A stretch of DNA of 64,000 nt from Planifilum fulgidum (GTDB taxonomy: Bacteria > Bacillota > Bacilli > Thermoactinomycetales > DSM-44946). Position 1 is the first letter of the stretch, and each line of letters starts with the position of its first letter. This document shows positions 49,988-58,517 of this stretch, piece by piece. Location of the stretch: NCBI RefSeq assembly GCF_900113175.1, contig NZ_FOOK01000005.1, forward strand, positions 1 through 64,000. Reading direction: 5' to 3'. The notes under the pieces were generated by a model. The model was not told where the DNA came from. It ran no database searches and saw nothing but the letters and a program-made list of their open reading frames with translations. The position numbers were made by a program, and so were the translations under genes.

Positions 49988-51355
49988 TCATGCCCCGATG
50001 CGCTGGGATTCGTAGTTCCGGTCCATTTCCCTGCGGAATCCGAACAGGTAGGTGAAGGCGAAACCGGCGGCGTAGGCGATCAACACCCCCAGCAAGTATA
50101 GAAGGCTCTGCCCCGGCTGCATCAGGAGGACGGCGGGAATCCCGGATATGCCGATGGCGACGGTGGCGGTGTCCATCGCCGCCTGGTAGGCCCCGCCCAC
50201 CGCCGCTCCGAGGCAAGCGGTTACAAAGGGGCGTCCAAGGGGCAGGGTGACGCCGAAGATGAGGGGTTCGCCGATTCCCAGCATGCCGACGGGAACGGCG
50301 CCCTTGATGACGTCTTTGAGGAGTTGGCTGCGGGTCTTCACGTAGACGGCCAGCGCGGCTCCCACCTGGCCCGCTCCGGCCATGGCCAGAATCGTCCACA
50401 GCGGATCCAGCCCCGTCTTGTTGAGGAGTTCCATGTGAATGGGGATGAGGCCGTGGTGAAGGCCCGTCATGACCAGGGGCAGAAAGGTGCCGGCAAGCAC
50501 CGCCCCGGCGACGATTCCCCCTTTGTCCATCAAGGCGGTCAGTCCCTGGGTGATTCCGTCCGAAATCCATCCCCCGACCGGTTGCAACACCAGATAAGTG
50601 ATCACGCCCGTCACCAGCAGGGCCAGCGGCGGGGTCACCATGATATCGATCACTTTGGGGACGAAGCGGCGGATGTTCCGCTCCGCCACGCTGATGAACC
50701 AGGCGGCGAGCAGCGCCCCGATCAATCCACCGCGCCCCGGGACGAGGGCCGTGCCGAACAGGGTGATGTCCGCGATTTCGGGCAGGATGATCAATCCCCC
50801 GGCCACGCCTCCCAAAGCCGGCGTCCCGCCGAACTCCCGGGCGGTGTTGATGCCGACAAAGACGGCGAGGTAGGTGAAGATCACCTTGCTGATGGCGTTC
50901 AACAGCAGGACCAGGGTGCTCTCCTGGTTAAGATCGAAGGAATAGACTACCGTGTTGGTCAGTCCCATGATGATCCCGCCGGCGATGATCGCCGGAATCA
51001 GCGGGACGAAGATGTTGGCGAGCTTTCGCAGAAAGCGCTGGACCGGCCCGCGGCTGCGATCCTGTTTCTCCGCCTCCGGATCGCGGACTTCCCCGAGTTG
51101 GAGTCCCGTTTCCTCGGAGATCTCCCGGGCGACTTGAGCGGCGGTTCCCGGACCCAGAATGATTTGGAGCTGATTGGATGAGTGCACGATTCCGGCCACT
51201 TTGGGAATCGCCCGGATTTTGTCTTCGTTTACCTTTTCCGGGTTGCGCAGGGTCAACCGGATGCGCGTCATGCAGTGTTGGAGTGTGTCGATGTTGGTCA
51301 CCCCGCCCACCTGCTCCAGAATCGACCGGGCGATTTCCCGCTCCTTTTCGGCCAA
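49988..51355 (-). CDS. PTS permease EIIBC, MurP-like (N-acetylmuramic acid/sugar)
   Basis: 455 residues. The N-terminal EIIB domain has the phosphorylated cysteine in TLQHCMTRIRL. The EIIC domain with about ten spans ends in GIGEPLIFGVTLPLGRPFV, the substrate-site loop of the glucose superfamily. There is no EIIA domain. Length and layout fit MurP of the N-acetylmuramic acid system, but no murQ or murR lies beside it, so sucrose or trehalose specificity is also possible. TTG at 51355 has AAGGGGGG seven bases upstream. Confidence 0.82.
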   Translation of the reverse strand: MAEKEREIARSILEQVGGVTNIDTLQHCMTRIRLTLRNPEKVNEDKIRAIPKVAGIVHSSNQLQIILGPGTAAQVAREISEETGLQLGEVRDPEAEKQDRSRGPVQRFLRKLANIFVPLIPAIIAGGIIMGLTNTVVYSFDLNQESTLVLLLNAISKVIFTYLAVFVGINTAREFGGTPALGGVAGGLIILPEIADITLFGTALVPGRGGLIGALLAAWFISVAERNIRRFVPKVIDIMVTPPLALLVTGVITYLVLQPVGGWISDGITQGLTALMDKGGIVAGAVLAGTFLPLVMTGLHHGLIPIHMELLNKTGLDPLWTILAMAGAGQVGAALAVYVKTRSQLLKDVIKGAVPVGMLGIGEPLIFGVTLPLGRPFVTACLGAAVGGAYQAAMDTATVAIGISGIPAVLLMQPGQSLLYLLGVLIAYAAGFAFTYLFGFRREMDRNYESQRIGA

Positions 51356-51489
51356 TGCCGTTCCCCCCTTGGAAAATGATTGAAGGCAATACCCTAAGTA
51401 CCCGATTTTGGGATCGTTTAATCGTGGGTTTCCTCCCTTTTCATTATATTCCGTCCGGTCGCATTTTTGGGTCACAAATTGAAATATTT

Positions 51490-51559
51490 TGTCGAATTGC
51501 TTATTCTTAGAAGGAAATTCGGTGCAAACAATGGAAAGATGATGAGAGGGACTTCGACA
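51490..51559. promoter_or_regulatory. Two Spo0A-box-like sites before the GGDEF-kinase gene
   Basis: TGTCGAA (51490-51496, in TTTTGTCGAATT) and TTCGACA (51553-51559) lie in opposite orientation in the gap between the PTS gene and the kinase gene. Both fit the 0A-box core. No clear -35/-10 pair was assigned here. Confidence 0.35.
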
Positions 51560-51591
51560 ACGGGGACAAAATTCGGGGTGCTGAGGTGGTG

Positions 51592-53442
51592 ATGCTCGTG
51601 TGGGAATGGACGGATCGGCTGGATGCTCTGATCATCCCCCTGACAGCGTTGACCGATCCGTCGACGCGATGGGCCGTGTTCGGCGGGGTCCTTCTCTTTC
51701 TGATCCTGTGGCTGTCGCTGTTTCGAAAGCTTCCTCCCTCTCTCTATCTGGCGGCCGCTCTGTGCGCACTCATTTTTCTTCGAGCGCTGTTCCCTGAAGG
51801 CTGGCTCCCCCTTTTGTGGGTGTTTCTGCTCACTCAAGCGGCGGTTTCCCTCCGCTTTTCCAGGGAATGCACCTTTCTGCTCGCTTCGCTGCTGTTTTTG
51901 GTGTACCAGGGAATGCCCTGGATGGATGAGGTGTTGGCGGGAAGCTTTCACCCCGGGATGCTCTACGAAAATTTTCCCGAAATCATTGAAGTCGGCCTCT
52001 ATTTTGTCCTCAACGCCTGCCTTATCCGTTCCCTCCGGAAGGTCCGGCAGGAGAACGCTCAATTGAAGCGGGAAAACCGGCAGCTGATCGAGCGGGTGAA
52101 CGAAGCTCACCGATCGCTGCACGAGTACATCGTCCAGCTGGAGGAGATGTCCCGGCGCGATTATCTGACCGGGCTCTACAATTTCAGCGGGTTTCAGGAG
52201 CAGTTGACGCGCAGCCTGGCCCGGTGCGCTCCGGACCAGTCCTATCACGTCATCTGCATCGATCTGGTGGATTTTCAGCAAATCAACCTGCAGGAAGGGA
52301 CCGATGCCGGGGATCAGCTTTTGGTCACCATCGCCCGGCGTCTGAAGCGGAGCCTTCCTTCCTACGCCCAGGTGGCCCGGTACGAAGGGGATCAGTTTGC
52401 CGTGGGGTTGATCGGCGACGATTCGGACCTGCGCCATGCGCTGGAGGCCATCGAGTCGGTGTTTTCCGAACTGCGGGAGGAGCGGAGCTTCATCCACTTC
52501 TGCTGGGCGACGGCCAGCTATCCCCGGGAGGCGCAGAGCGCCGCCGAACTGCTTCGCCTGGCGGAGCACCGGCTTTCCATCGAGCAGCGGCGGATCCGGC
52601 ACGAGGAGGAGGAGCGCCAGCGCCACTTGGAAAAACTGTCGGCGATCGGTCAACTGGCGGCGGGCCTCGCCCACGAGATCCGCAATCCCCTCACCTCCAT
52701 CCGCGGATTCATCCAGATTTCCATGATGGAATCCGAGGAGATGAAAAAATGGGAGTCGATCATCCTCCCCGAAATCGATCGGATCAACGATCTCTTGAAG
52801 CAGTTTCTGGACCTCAGCGACACAAGGCCCTCCCAGTTTGTCCGGTTTGAGTTGGACGGGCTGATCGCCGACGTGCTCCGACTGCTGGAACCGAAGGCCA
52901 TCCTGGACGGCCATCAGCTGACGGCGGAACCTCCCCCCTCCCCGGTGGTGGTGGAAGGGGATCCGGAAAAGTTGAAGCAGGTGCTGATCAATTTGATCAA
53001 GAACGGCCTGGAGTCCCTCGGAGAAAAGGGACAGGTGTGGATTCGGTGGAGAAAGCTGCGCGACCGGATTCATATCCGCGTGCAGGATAACGGATGCGGA
53101 ATCCAGCCGGAACACATGTCCCGGATCTTCGATCCCTTCTTCACCACCAAGGGAGATGGAACGGGAATGGGTCTGTCCATCTGCCACCGCATCATCTCCG
53201 ATCACGGCGGACAAATCCATGTCACCAGCCAGCCGGGCCGCGGCACGATCTTTAACATCCATCTTCCGATCCAGCAGTTCCACGCTTATCCGGTCGCCAT
53301 CCCCCCGGTGGCGGGAAAGGATGAAGGAACCCGCCGGCAGGGCGGGTGCGCCGAAGGGGAGCCTCCGGCGCGGTCCGGAGAAGACAAGGAAAAGCCGGTG
53401 GCGGAGGAGACCCTCCTGGCTTTGCGCCCCCCCTCGTTGTGA
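51592..53442 (+). CDS. Membrane sensor kinase fusing a degenerate GGDEF domain to a Spo0A-pathway-type histidine kinase
   Basis: 616 residues. About four or five membrane spans (to about 150) lead into a coiled coil (153-185). A GGDEF domain follows (about 190-335), with the signature decayed to RYEGDQFA, so cyclase activity is unlikely. The HisKA box AAGLAHEIRNPLTSIRGFIQ and HATPase with QVLINLIKNGLESLG and GTGMGLSICHRII come next. The HisKA sequence is of the type found in KinA-KinE, which feed the sporulation phosphorelay. The last ~55 residues are low complexity. No response regulator gene is adjacent, which fits a phosphorelay kinase. The start is ATG 51592 or GTG 51586. Confidence 0.85.
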   Translation: MLVWEWTDRLDALIIPLTALTDPSTRWAVFGGVLLFLILWLSLFRKLPPSLYLAAALCALIFLRALFPEGWLPLLWVFLLTQAAVSLRFSRECTFLLASLLFLVYQGMPWMDEVLAGSFHPGMLYENFPEIIEVGLYFVLNACLIRSLRKVRQENAQLKRENRQLIERVNEAHRSLHEYIVQLEEMSRRDYLTGLYNFSGFQEQLTRSLARCAPDQSYHVICIDLVDFQQINLQEGTDAGDQLLVTIARRLKRSLPSYAQVARYEGDQFAVGLIGDDSDLRHALEAIESVFSELREERSFIHFCWATASYPREAQSAAELLRLAEHRLSIEQRRIRHEEEERQRHLEKLSAIGQLAAGLAHEIRNPLTSIRGFIQISMMESEEMKKWESIILPEIDRINDLLKQFLDLSDTRPSQFVRFELDGLIADVLRLLEPKAILDGHQLTAEPPPSPVVVEGDPEKLKQVLINLIKNGLESLGEKGQVWIRWRKLRDRIHIRVQDNGCGIQPEHMSRIFDPFFTTKGDGTGMGLSICHRIISDHGGQIHVTSQPGRGTIFNIHLPIQQFHAYPVAIPPVAGKDEGTRRQGGCAEGEPPARSGEDKEKPVAEETLLALRPPSL

Positions 53443-53474
53443 GATAAAATAAAAAAAACAGGGGGAACGCAAGC

Positions 53475-53984
53475 ATGAAAACGGGAAAAAAGGGTTTCAA
53501 CATCATCTCTCGTTCCGGCGATTTCACCACCCATGGGGGATATGTGACCGGCACGCTCAACCTGAGCAATCTTTCCTCCATATTGATCCACGGGGATGAA
53601 GCCAAGATCGACTTGGGCCTCATCCACGCCAAGAGTTCCGTGGAACGGGGAATCAAATTTTCCACCAACAAGGAGGACGTCCCCAACGGCGAGCTTTATT
53701 GGGTGGTGTGGGTGACGGTGGACCAAAATGAGAAGGGGCCGTATTACGCCGGTGTGGCGGCTTGCCCGATGTTGATCGACCGGGAAGCCCGTCGGGGATG
53801 GAAAATCCTCCCGCATCACGTGAACCGCATGGACGATGCCCTGAAACGGCGCATTCGCGTCAGCGAGCTGGGGCCTGTGGAGAAAAAGGCCCTCCGAAAT
53901 CTGTTGATCAGCCACGATGAAAAAATGTGGGAGAATTCTTCGGAGGAATTGAAGCAGGCGCTGGCCGTCGACGAGGAAAAATGA
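53475..53984 (+). CDS. ywhD: YwhD family protein
   Basis: 169 residues matching the YwhD family: an N-terminal FNIISRSGDFTTHGGYVTGT and central NGELYWVVWVTVDQ are conserved features. The ywhD-pbpG-speE-speB order of Bacillus is kept here with two genes inserted. The function is unknown. The ATG follows AGGGGGAAC. Confidence 0.88.
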   Translation: MKTGKKGFNIISRSGDFTTHGGYVTGTLNLSNLSSILIHGDEAKIDLGLIHAKSSVERGIKFSTNKEDVPNGELYWVVWVTVDQNEKGPYYAGVAACPMLIDREARRGWKILPHHVNRMDDALKRRIRVSELGPVEKKALRNLLISHDEKMWENSSEELKQALAVDEEK

Positions 53985-53990
53985 ACGCTG

Positions 53991-54005
53991 TGTGAACAAT
54001 TCACA
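53991..54005. promoter_or_regulatory. Perfect dyad TGTGAA-CAA-TTCACA
   Basis: A 6-bp perfect inverted repeat lies just after the ywhD stop and eight bases upstream of the possible promoter of the RNA at 54048. It has the shape of an operator for a dimeric regulator. Confidence 0.45.
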
Positions 54006-54012
54006 AGTCGCC

Positions 54013-54041
54013 TTGTTTCCGTCCGCGATGGGCAGTACACT
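54013..54041 (+). promoter_or_regulatory. Possible promoter of the small RNA
   Basis: TTGTTT (54013-54018), a 17-bp spacer and TACACT (54036-54041). The -35 is poor, so activity is uncertain. Confidence 0.35.
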
Positions 54042-54047
54042 GTGTAT

Positions 54048-54203
54048 AGGTTGGCGTGGCGTTTCCGTTTTTGAAAGCGGAAACCAACCGTTTCAACAAG
54101 GGCTCCGCCGAAGTTCGGCGGAAGCGGAAGCCAGGTCACCGGAACACCATCAAGCTAGGACACCGAAGCGGCGGGCATTGGGCCCGCCGCTTCGGTTTTT
54201 TTT
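54048..54203 (+). ncRNA. Possible structured small RNA (or ywhD 3' UTR)
   Basis: About 155 bases without a convincing reading frame hold three stems. The first is GGTTG/CAACC enclosing GTTTCCG/CGGAAAC (54049-54089), the second CCGCCGAA/TTCGGCGG (54105-54121), and the third the 15-bp terminator stem (54162-54176 with 54182-54196) ending in eight T. A promoter-like pair and an operator-like dyad lie just upstream. It does not match RNase P, SRP, 6S or tmRNA features that I know. It could equally be the long 3' end of the ywhD mRNA. Confidence 0.45.
54162..54203 (+). terminator. Strong intrinsic terminator
   Basis: ACCGAAGCGGCGGGC pairs perfectly with its complement over a 5-base loop (ATTGG) and is followed by eight T. 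It ends either the small RNA or the ywhD transcript. Confidence 0.9.
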
Positions 54204-54467
54204 GCCTTGTAACCCATCGGATCCGATGAACCGAAAGATGTGACGAGCGGGGGGGTCCCCCGCGCCCGTTTCGGGCGGCAGTGGAGGATTGTTCGCGGGG
54301 GAAGCCGGGGGCATTTCAGACCCGGGGCGGACGTAAAATCGGACTTTGGCACGATGGATCGGAGGGAAGGGGCTTGTAAGATAAAGGCAGTTCGGCGGAA
54401 CCCGTGGCGATCCGGCCGGTTCTGCCGCTTCTTTCCGACACGCCCGGCTGAAGGAGCCCTTAGCCCC
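54204..54467. other. Gap before the papain-like gene
   Basis: 264 bases with several short GC-rich dyads (for example GGGGG-GT-CCCCC around 54250) and no clear promoter or gene. An in-frame upward extension of the next gene covers it but has no start signal. Confidence 0.4.
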
Positions 54468-55103
54468 ATGAATCATAAGGAAATATACTTGGTTTTTACG
54501 AGAACAGGAACCTGGCTTTCAAGGTTGATTTGCATATTTTCGCGCATAAAATATCCCCATGTCTCCATCAGCTTCGACGACAGCTTCACCCGGATGTACT
54601 CCTTCGGGCGGCGAAGCCCTGACAATCCCTTTTCCGGAGGTCTTGTGGAAGAGAACCTGCAGGATGGTGTTTTCCGGAAGTTTCCCGACAGCCAATGCCG
54701 GATATACCGAATCGAAGTGAGTGAGGAACAGTTCCGCTTGATTCGGGCGCAGATAAAGGCATTCCTGAAGGAAAAGGAAAAATACCGGTACAATTTCCTG
54801 GGGCTGTTCGGAGTGATCACGAATAGGCCCGTCAAAAGGAAGAACCGCTATTTTTGTTCCCAATTTGTCTCCCACATCCTGATGAACGCCGGTGTCTTTC
54901 ACGGCAATAAGGCGCCCGAACTGACGCGGCCGGATGACCTTCTCGCCATCGATAACAAACGGCTTGTTTACGAGGGACCTGTTATGGGGTTCCGGAATGT
55001 GCCGTCGTTTCGATCCGGCGGGAGACCGCATCGATTTCCCCGGGAAAATGCGGATGACATTCCCTTCCTCCCCCATAAACCGGGGTCTTTTCGCACAATC
55101 TAA
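54468..55103 (+). CDS. Possible permuted papain-like (NlpC/P60-type) protein
   Basis: 211 residues. A histidine in KYPHVSISFDD near residue 30 is followed, late in the chain, by a cysteine in KNRYFCSQFVSHILMNAG near residue 127. This His-then-Cys order with a Cys-Ser-Gln-Phe-Val helix is typical of permuted NlpC/P60 (YiiX/C92-like) cysteine peptidases or acyltransferases. No signal peptide is seen. The part between 54470 and 54950 is more AT-rich than its neighbours, and the gene splits the ywhD-pbpG pair, so it may have been acquired. ATG at 54468 follows GAAGGAG. Confidence 0.6.
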   Translation: MNHKEIYLVFTRTGTWLSRLICIFSRIKYPHVSISFDDSFTRMYSFGRRSPDNPFSGGLVEENLQDGVFRKFPDSQCRIYRIEVSEEQFRLIRAQIKAFLKEKEKYRYNFLGLFGVITNRPVKRKNRYFCSQFVSHILMNAGVFHGNKAPELTRPDDLLAIDNKRLVYEGPVMGFRNVPSFRSGGRPHRFPRENADDIPFLPHKPGSFRTI

Positions 55104-55126
55104 GGGGGGAAAGGAGGGAGGGACCG

Positions 55127-55351
55127 ATGCCGGAACGGCAGGAGCATTTTGCCCGCCACGGGGGGGTTCATTTCTCCAACCGGGTTCCGCCCGAAGAGAT
55201 CAACCGGTTTGTCCGCGAGCTTCCGCCCGAAAAGAGGGAAAGCCTGTTTGAGGTGCTGAAGGAGCTGGAACAGGCGGGGATGATCGTCATTCACAACGAC
55301 GGGATTTGGGCCGACGGCGAAGGGAAAGTCGGCGGCAGCCGGGAGTGCTGA
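55127..55351 (+). CDS. Small protein of unknown function
   Basis: 74 residues, mostly helical: VPPEEINRFVRELPPEKRES, then a helix FEVLKELEQAGMIVIHNDG. No cysteine pair, membrane span or domain is recognised. The ribosome binding site GGAGGGAGGG before the ATG is strong, and a terminator follows, so translation is likely. It may form a unit with the papain-like gene 23 bases upstream. Confidence 0.65.
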   Translation: MPERQEHFARHGGVHFSNRVPPEEINRFVRELPPEKRESLFEVLKELEQAGMIVIHNDGIWADGEGKVGGSREC

Positions 55352-55382
55352 GCTCTCCGTGAAGATCCCGGAAGGTCAAATG

Positions 55383-55420
55383 GCAAACCCTGGGGCGTAC
55401 GCCCCAGGGTTTGCTTTTTT
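55383..55420 (+). terminator. Terminator between the small gene and pbpG
   Basis: A 32-base perfect palindrome (GCAAACCCTGGGGCGT and its complement) followed by six T. It ends the plus-strand transcript and, as a hairpin, touches the convergent pbpG stop. Confidence 0.88.
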
Positions 55421-57471
55421 CAGAGACCCGGAAGCCATTTTCTGATCCAATCCCAGAGGGATCCTCCGCCTTTCTTTTCCGCCTCCGGCGAGGGATGAAG
55501 GGGGCAGTATTCCTTCGGTTCGGTGCCGGAGACAAAATACTCCCAGCGCACCTTGGGGCATCGCTTTGTGGCCAGATGCCCCGTCTCCGGATCCACATAC
55601 GCTCCCTTCACCCCGTCCGGGACGGAGAAGGTGCGGACGGATTTCCCGGCGAGGGACCTCTGCATGAAGGTTCCCCAGATCATTTGGGCGAGGCGTCCCT
55701 CTTCATGGGGAAGTTTTTTGGCGCGGTCGTATCCGACCCAGACGGTTGCGGCCAGATCGGGCGTGTATCCCGCCAGCCATCCGTCCCAGTCCGTCGAGCC
55801 GGTTTTGCCGGCGCTCGGATGCGGAAAAATCTGCTTGACCCGGTGTCCCGTTCCCCCGGATTCGAAGACGCTTCGAAGCAGGTGAGTCAGCACGAAGGTT
55901 TCCGCTTCCGAAGCCACGCGCCGCCGGTCGGGACGGCTTTCGGCGATCGTGTTGCCTTCGGCGTCTTCGATCCGCAGGATGGCCACCGGTTCCGTGAGGA
56001 CGCCCCCGGCGGCCAGGGCGGCGTAGGCCCGGGTCATCTCATAGGGCGATACCGGAATGCTGCCCAGGGCGAGGGAGGGAACGGGCTTGAGGGGGGAAGT
56101 GAACCCCAAACGGCGCGCCGTCTCCATGAGGCGATCCCGCCCGATCAGAAAATGGGTGTGCACGGCGTACACGTTGTCCGACCGGGCGATCGCTTCCCTT
56201 AAGGTGATCGGCCGCCCCGCGTATTGGTTTCGGAAGTTGGCCGGACGATAGATCCCTCCTTCATAGGGAAAGGCGGTCGGCTTGCTCTCCAGGCGGGTGA
56301 CGGGAGTGAACCCCTTTTCCAGGGCGGCCAGATAGAGAAACGGTTTGAAGGCGGATCCGGGTTGCCGGCGAGCAAAAACCCGGTTGTATTGGGACTTTTG
56401 ATAATCCTTTCCGCCGACCATCGCCCGGATGTGTCCGTTTTTCGGATCGATCGCCAAAAGCGCCCCTTGAAGCCCGTCCTTGTTTCCCAGATACTTCTTT
56501 ACGGCTTTCTCCGCCTGGCGCTGCATCTTTATGTCCAGTGTCGTGTAGATGCGGAGTCCGCCCCCCCTCAGTTCGGACTCCCTCAATCCGTATCGGTTGA
56601 TCGCCGTTTGGATGATGTAGTCCCGAAAATACGGGGCCTTGGAGGGGGAGGGTTTCGGCCTGGGGGCCAGGGCAATTGGCTGGGCCTTTGCCCGGGCGGC
56701 CTGGGAGGGCGTAATCCAGCCGGCCCGGACCATCGTGTCCAGGATGGCGTGTTGTCGACGCTTGGCCCGTTCCATCGACGTATAGGGGGAATACAACTTG
56801 GGACCCCGGGGCAGGCCGGCCAGAAAGGCGCTTTCCCCCAGGGTGAGGCGCTTCGCCGGTTTTCCGAAATAGGTTTGCGCCGCCCGCTGGATGCCGTAGG
56901 CCCCGTTGCCGTAATACACTTCGTTCAGGTACATCTCCAGGATTTTGTCCTTGGAGAAATGCAGTTCCAGCTGGACGGCGAGCACGGCCTCTTTCCACTT
57001 GCGGGACCAGGTCCGGTCGCTGGTCAAATACAGGTTTCTCGCCAGCTGCTGGGTGATCGTGCTCGCTCCCTGGACGATCCGCATTTCCCGCAGATTGACC
57101 AGCGCGGCCCGGGCGATGCCGCGGAGGGAGAGCCCGAAATGGTCGTAAAAGGTTTGGTCCTCGGCGGCGAGGGTGGCCAGGATCAGATGCCGGGGAACCT
57201 CCCCGAGCTGGACGGGATCCCGGTGTTCCCCCCTGTCCAGCTGGTCGATCAGGTTCCCGCGGATATCGTACACCTTGGTGGTCATCGGGATGTCCGGCGG
57301 CGGGAGGGGGCGGGATTTGAGATAAAGGAGGGTGACCAACAGGGTGCCCCCCAGGAAAAGCAGGAGGATTCCCGCGATTTTCAGAAGCCGTTTTCCCCGG
57401 ACCAGCCATCGCCAGGCGGGAATTTCCTCCAGCGTCGGGTCCGGGGGAAGTTGGTTCATGCCGTCGCCCAT
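55420..57471 (-). CDS. pbpG: Class A penicillin-binding protein, PBP 2d/PbpG type
   Basis: 683 residues. One N-terminal membrane helix (about 30-52) is followed by a glycosyltransferase-51 domain with the catalytic Glu in AAEDQTFYDHFG and QGASTITQQLARN. The transpeptidase domain has the active Ser in PGSAFKPF, SDN, and KTG in AGKTGSTDW. It polymerises and crosslinks peptidoglycan. B. subtilis PbpG lies beside ywhD and speE and serves spore-wall synthesis. ATG at 57471 has AGGGAG nine bases upstream; the ORF opens 16 codons earlier at TTG. Confidence 0.93.
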   Translation of the reverse strand: MGDGMNQLPPDPTLEEIPAWRWLVRGKRLLKIAGILLLFLGGTLLVTLLYLKSRPLPPPDIPMTTKVYDIRGNLIDQLDRGEHRDPVQLGEVPRHLILATLAAEDQTFYDHFGLSLRGIARAALVNLREMRIVQGASTITQQLARNLYLTSDRTWSRKWKEAVLAVQLELHFSKDKILEMYLNEVYYGNGAYGIQRAAQTYFGKPAKRLTLGESAFLAGLPRGPKLYSPYTSMERAKRRQHAILDTMVRAGWITPSQAARAKAQPIALAPRPKPSPSKAPYFRDYIIQTAINRYGLRESELRGGGLRIYTTLDIKMQRQAEKAVKKYLGNKDGLQGALLAIDPKNGHIRAMVGGKDYQKSQYNRVFARRQPGSAFKPFLYLAALEKGFTPVTRLESKPTAFPYEGGIYRPANFRNQYAGRPITLREAIARSDNVYAVHTHFLIGRDRLMETARRLGFTSPLKPVPSLALGSIPVSPYEMTRAYAALAAGGVLTEPVAILRIEDAEGNTIAESRPDRRRVASEAETFVLTHLLRSVFESGGTGHRVKQIFPHPSAGKTGSTDWDGWLAGYTPDLAATVWVGYDRAKKLPHEEGRLAQMIWGTFMQRSLAGKSVRTFSVPDGVKGAYVDPETGHLATKRCPKVRWEYFVSGTEPKEYCPLHPSPEAEKKGGGSLWDWIRKWLPGL

Positions 57472-57519
57472 CCCGTCACTCTCCCTTTTCGCGCCTGCCG
57501 GCTGTGAATGGTTCGTCAA

Positions 57520-57550
57520 CAGTATGGGAGAAGGGATGGAAGATTATACC
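57520..57550 (-). promoter_or_regulatory. Possible forespore (sigma-F/G) promoter of pbpG
   Basis: On the minus strand GGTATAA (complement 57544-57550), a 17-bp spacer and CATACTG (complement 57520-57526) fit the forespore consensus. This agrees with the known sigma-F control of B. subtilis pbpG. Confidence 0.5.
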
Positions 57551-57665
57551 TTCCGGGAAGGTGACGGGTTTTTCATTGAGGTTGGAAGAGAGTTGCATTA
57601 TTCTAAGGATGACGTTGGAAAAATATCAGAGATCTTGACACCTGAAGGGATGGAAGGAGAGCTTT

Positions 57666-58508
57666 ATGGATAAGCTTCAGATGGAATTGTGGTTTACGGA
57701 AAAACAAACGCCCGATCACGGGATCACCAGCAAAGTGGTTCGCACCCTTCATCACGAAGAGACGGAATACCAGACCGTCGATGTGATCGAAACCCGGCAG
57801 TTCGGCAACATGCTTCTGCTGGACGGCATGGTGATGACCACCGACAAGGATGAGTTCGTCTATCACGAAATGATCGCCCACGTGGCGATGAACACCCATC
57901 CCGAGCCGAAGGACGTGTTGGTGATCGGCGGCGGGGACGGAGGGGCGATCCGTGAAGTGCTCAAATATCCCACGGTGGAAACGGCCACCCTGGTGGAGAT
58001 CGACGAACGGGTGATCGAGGTGGCCAAAACCTACTTTCCGTCCATCGCCGGCGCGTTGGATGATCCCCGGGTGCGGATCCGGATCGAGGACGGCATCCGG
58101 TACGTGGAAAAAGCGGAGAACGCCTACGACGTGATTCTCGTGGATTCGACGGAGCCGATCGGGCCGGCGGTGGGATTGTTCAAACGGGAGTTCTACGAGC
58201 GGATCTTCCACGCCCTGCGCCGGGACGGCATCATGGTGGCGCAGACGGAATCCCCCTGGTTCAACCGGGATCTGATCGCCCGCGTCTATCGCGATATTGC
58301 CGATCTTTTCCCGATCGCCAGGCTCTACACCGCCAGCGTTCCCACCTATCCCAGCGGGCTGTGGAGCTTCACCCTGGGTTCCAAGGTGTATGATCCCCTG
58401 GAGGTGGACGAAATCAAGCTGCACCGTCCGGAAACGAAGTACTACACTCCGGAAATCCACAAGGCCCTGTTTGCCCTGCCCAAATACGTGGCCGAGCTGA
58501 CGAAATGA
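57666..58508 (+). CDS. speE: Spermidine synthase
   Basis: 280 residues. It moves an aminopropyl group from decarboxylated SAM to putrescine. The SAM-site motif is [14 protein letters not shown], followed by [24 protein letters not shown] and WSFTLGS. ATG at 57666 has GAAGGAG upstream. It is followed nine bases later by speB, so both enzymes are made together. Confidence 0.97.
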   Translation: MDKLQMELWFTEKQTPDHGITSKVVRTLHHEETEYQTVDVIETRQFGNMLLLDGMVMTTDKDEFVYHEMIAHVAMNTHPEPKDVLVIGGGDGGAIREVLKYPTVETATLVEIDERVIEVAKTYFPSIAGALDDPRVRIRIEDGIRYVEKAENAYDVILVDSTEPIGPAVGLFKREFYERIFHALRRDGIMVAQTESPWFNRDLIARVYRDIADLFPIARLYTASVPTYPSGLWSFTLGSKVYDPLEVDEIKLHRPETKYYTPEIHKALFALPKYVAELTK

Positions 58509-58517
58509 GGTGGTTGG

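Noticed and set aside
57536-57673. A 45-codon plus-strand frame before speE
   Set aside because: It looks protein-like but has no spaced ribosome binding site, overlaps the speE start, and its AT-rich content is better explained by the pbpG forespore promoter on the other strand.
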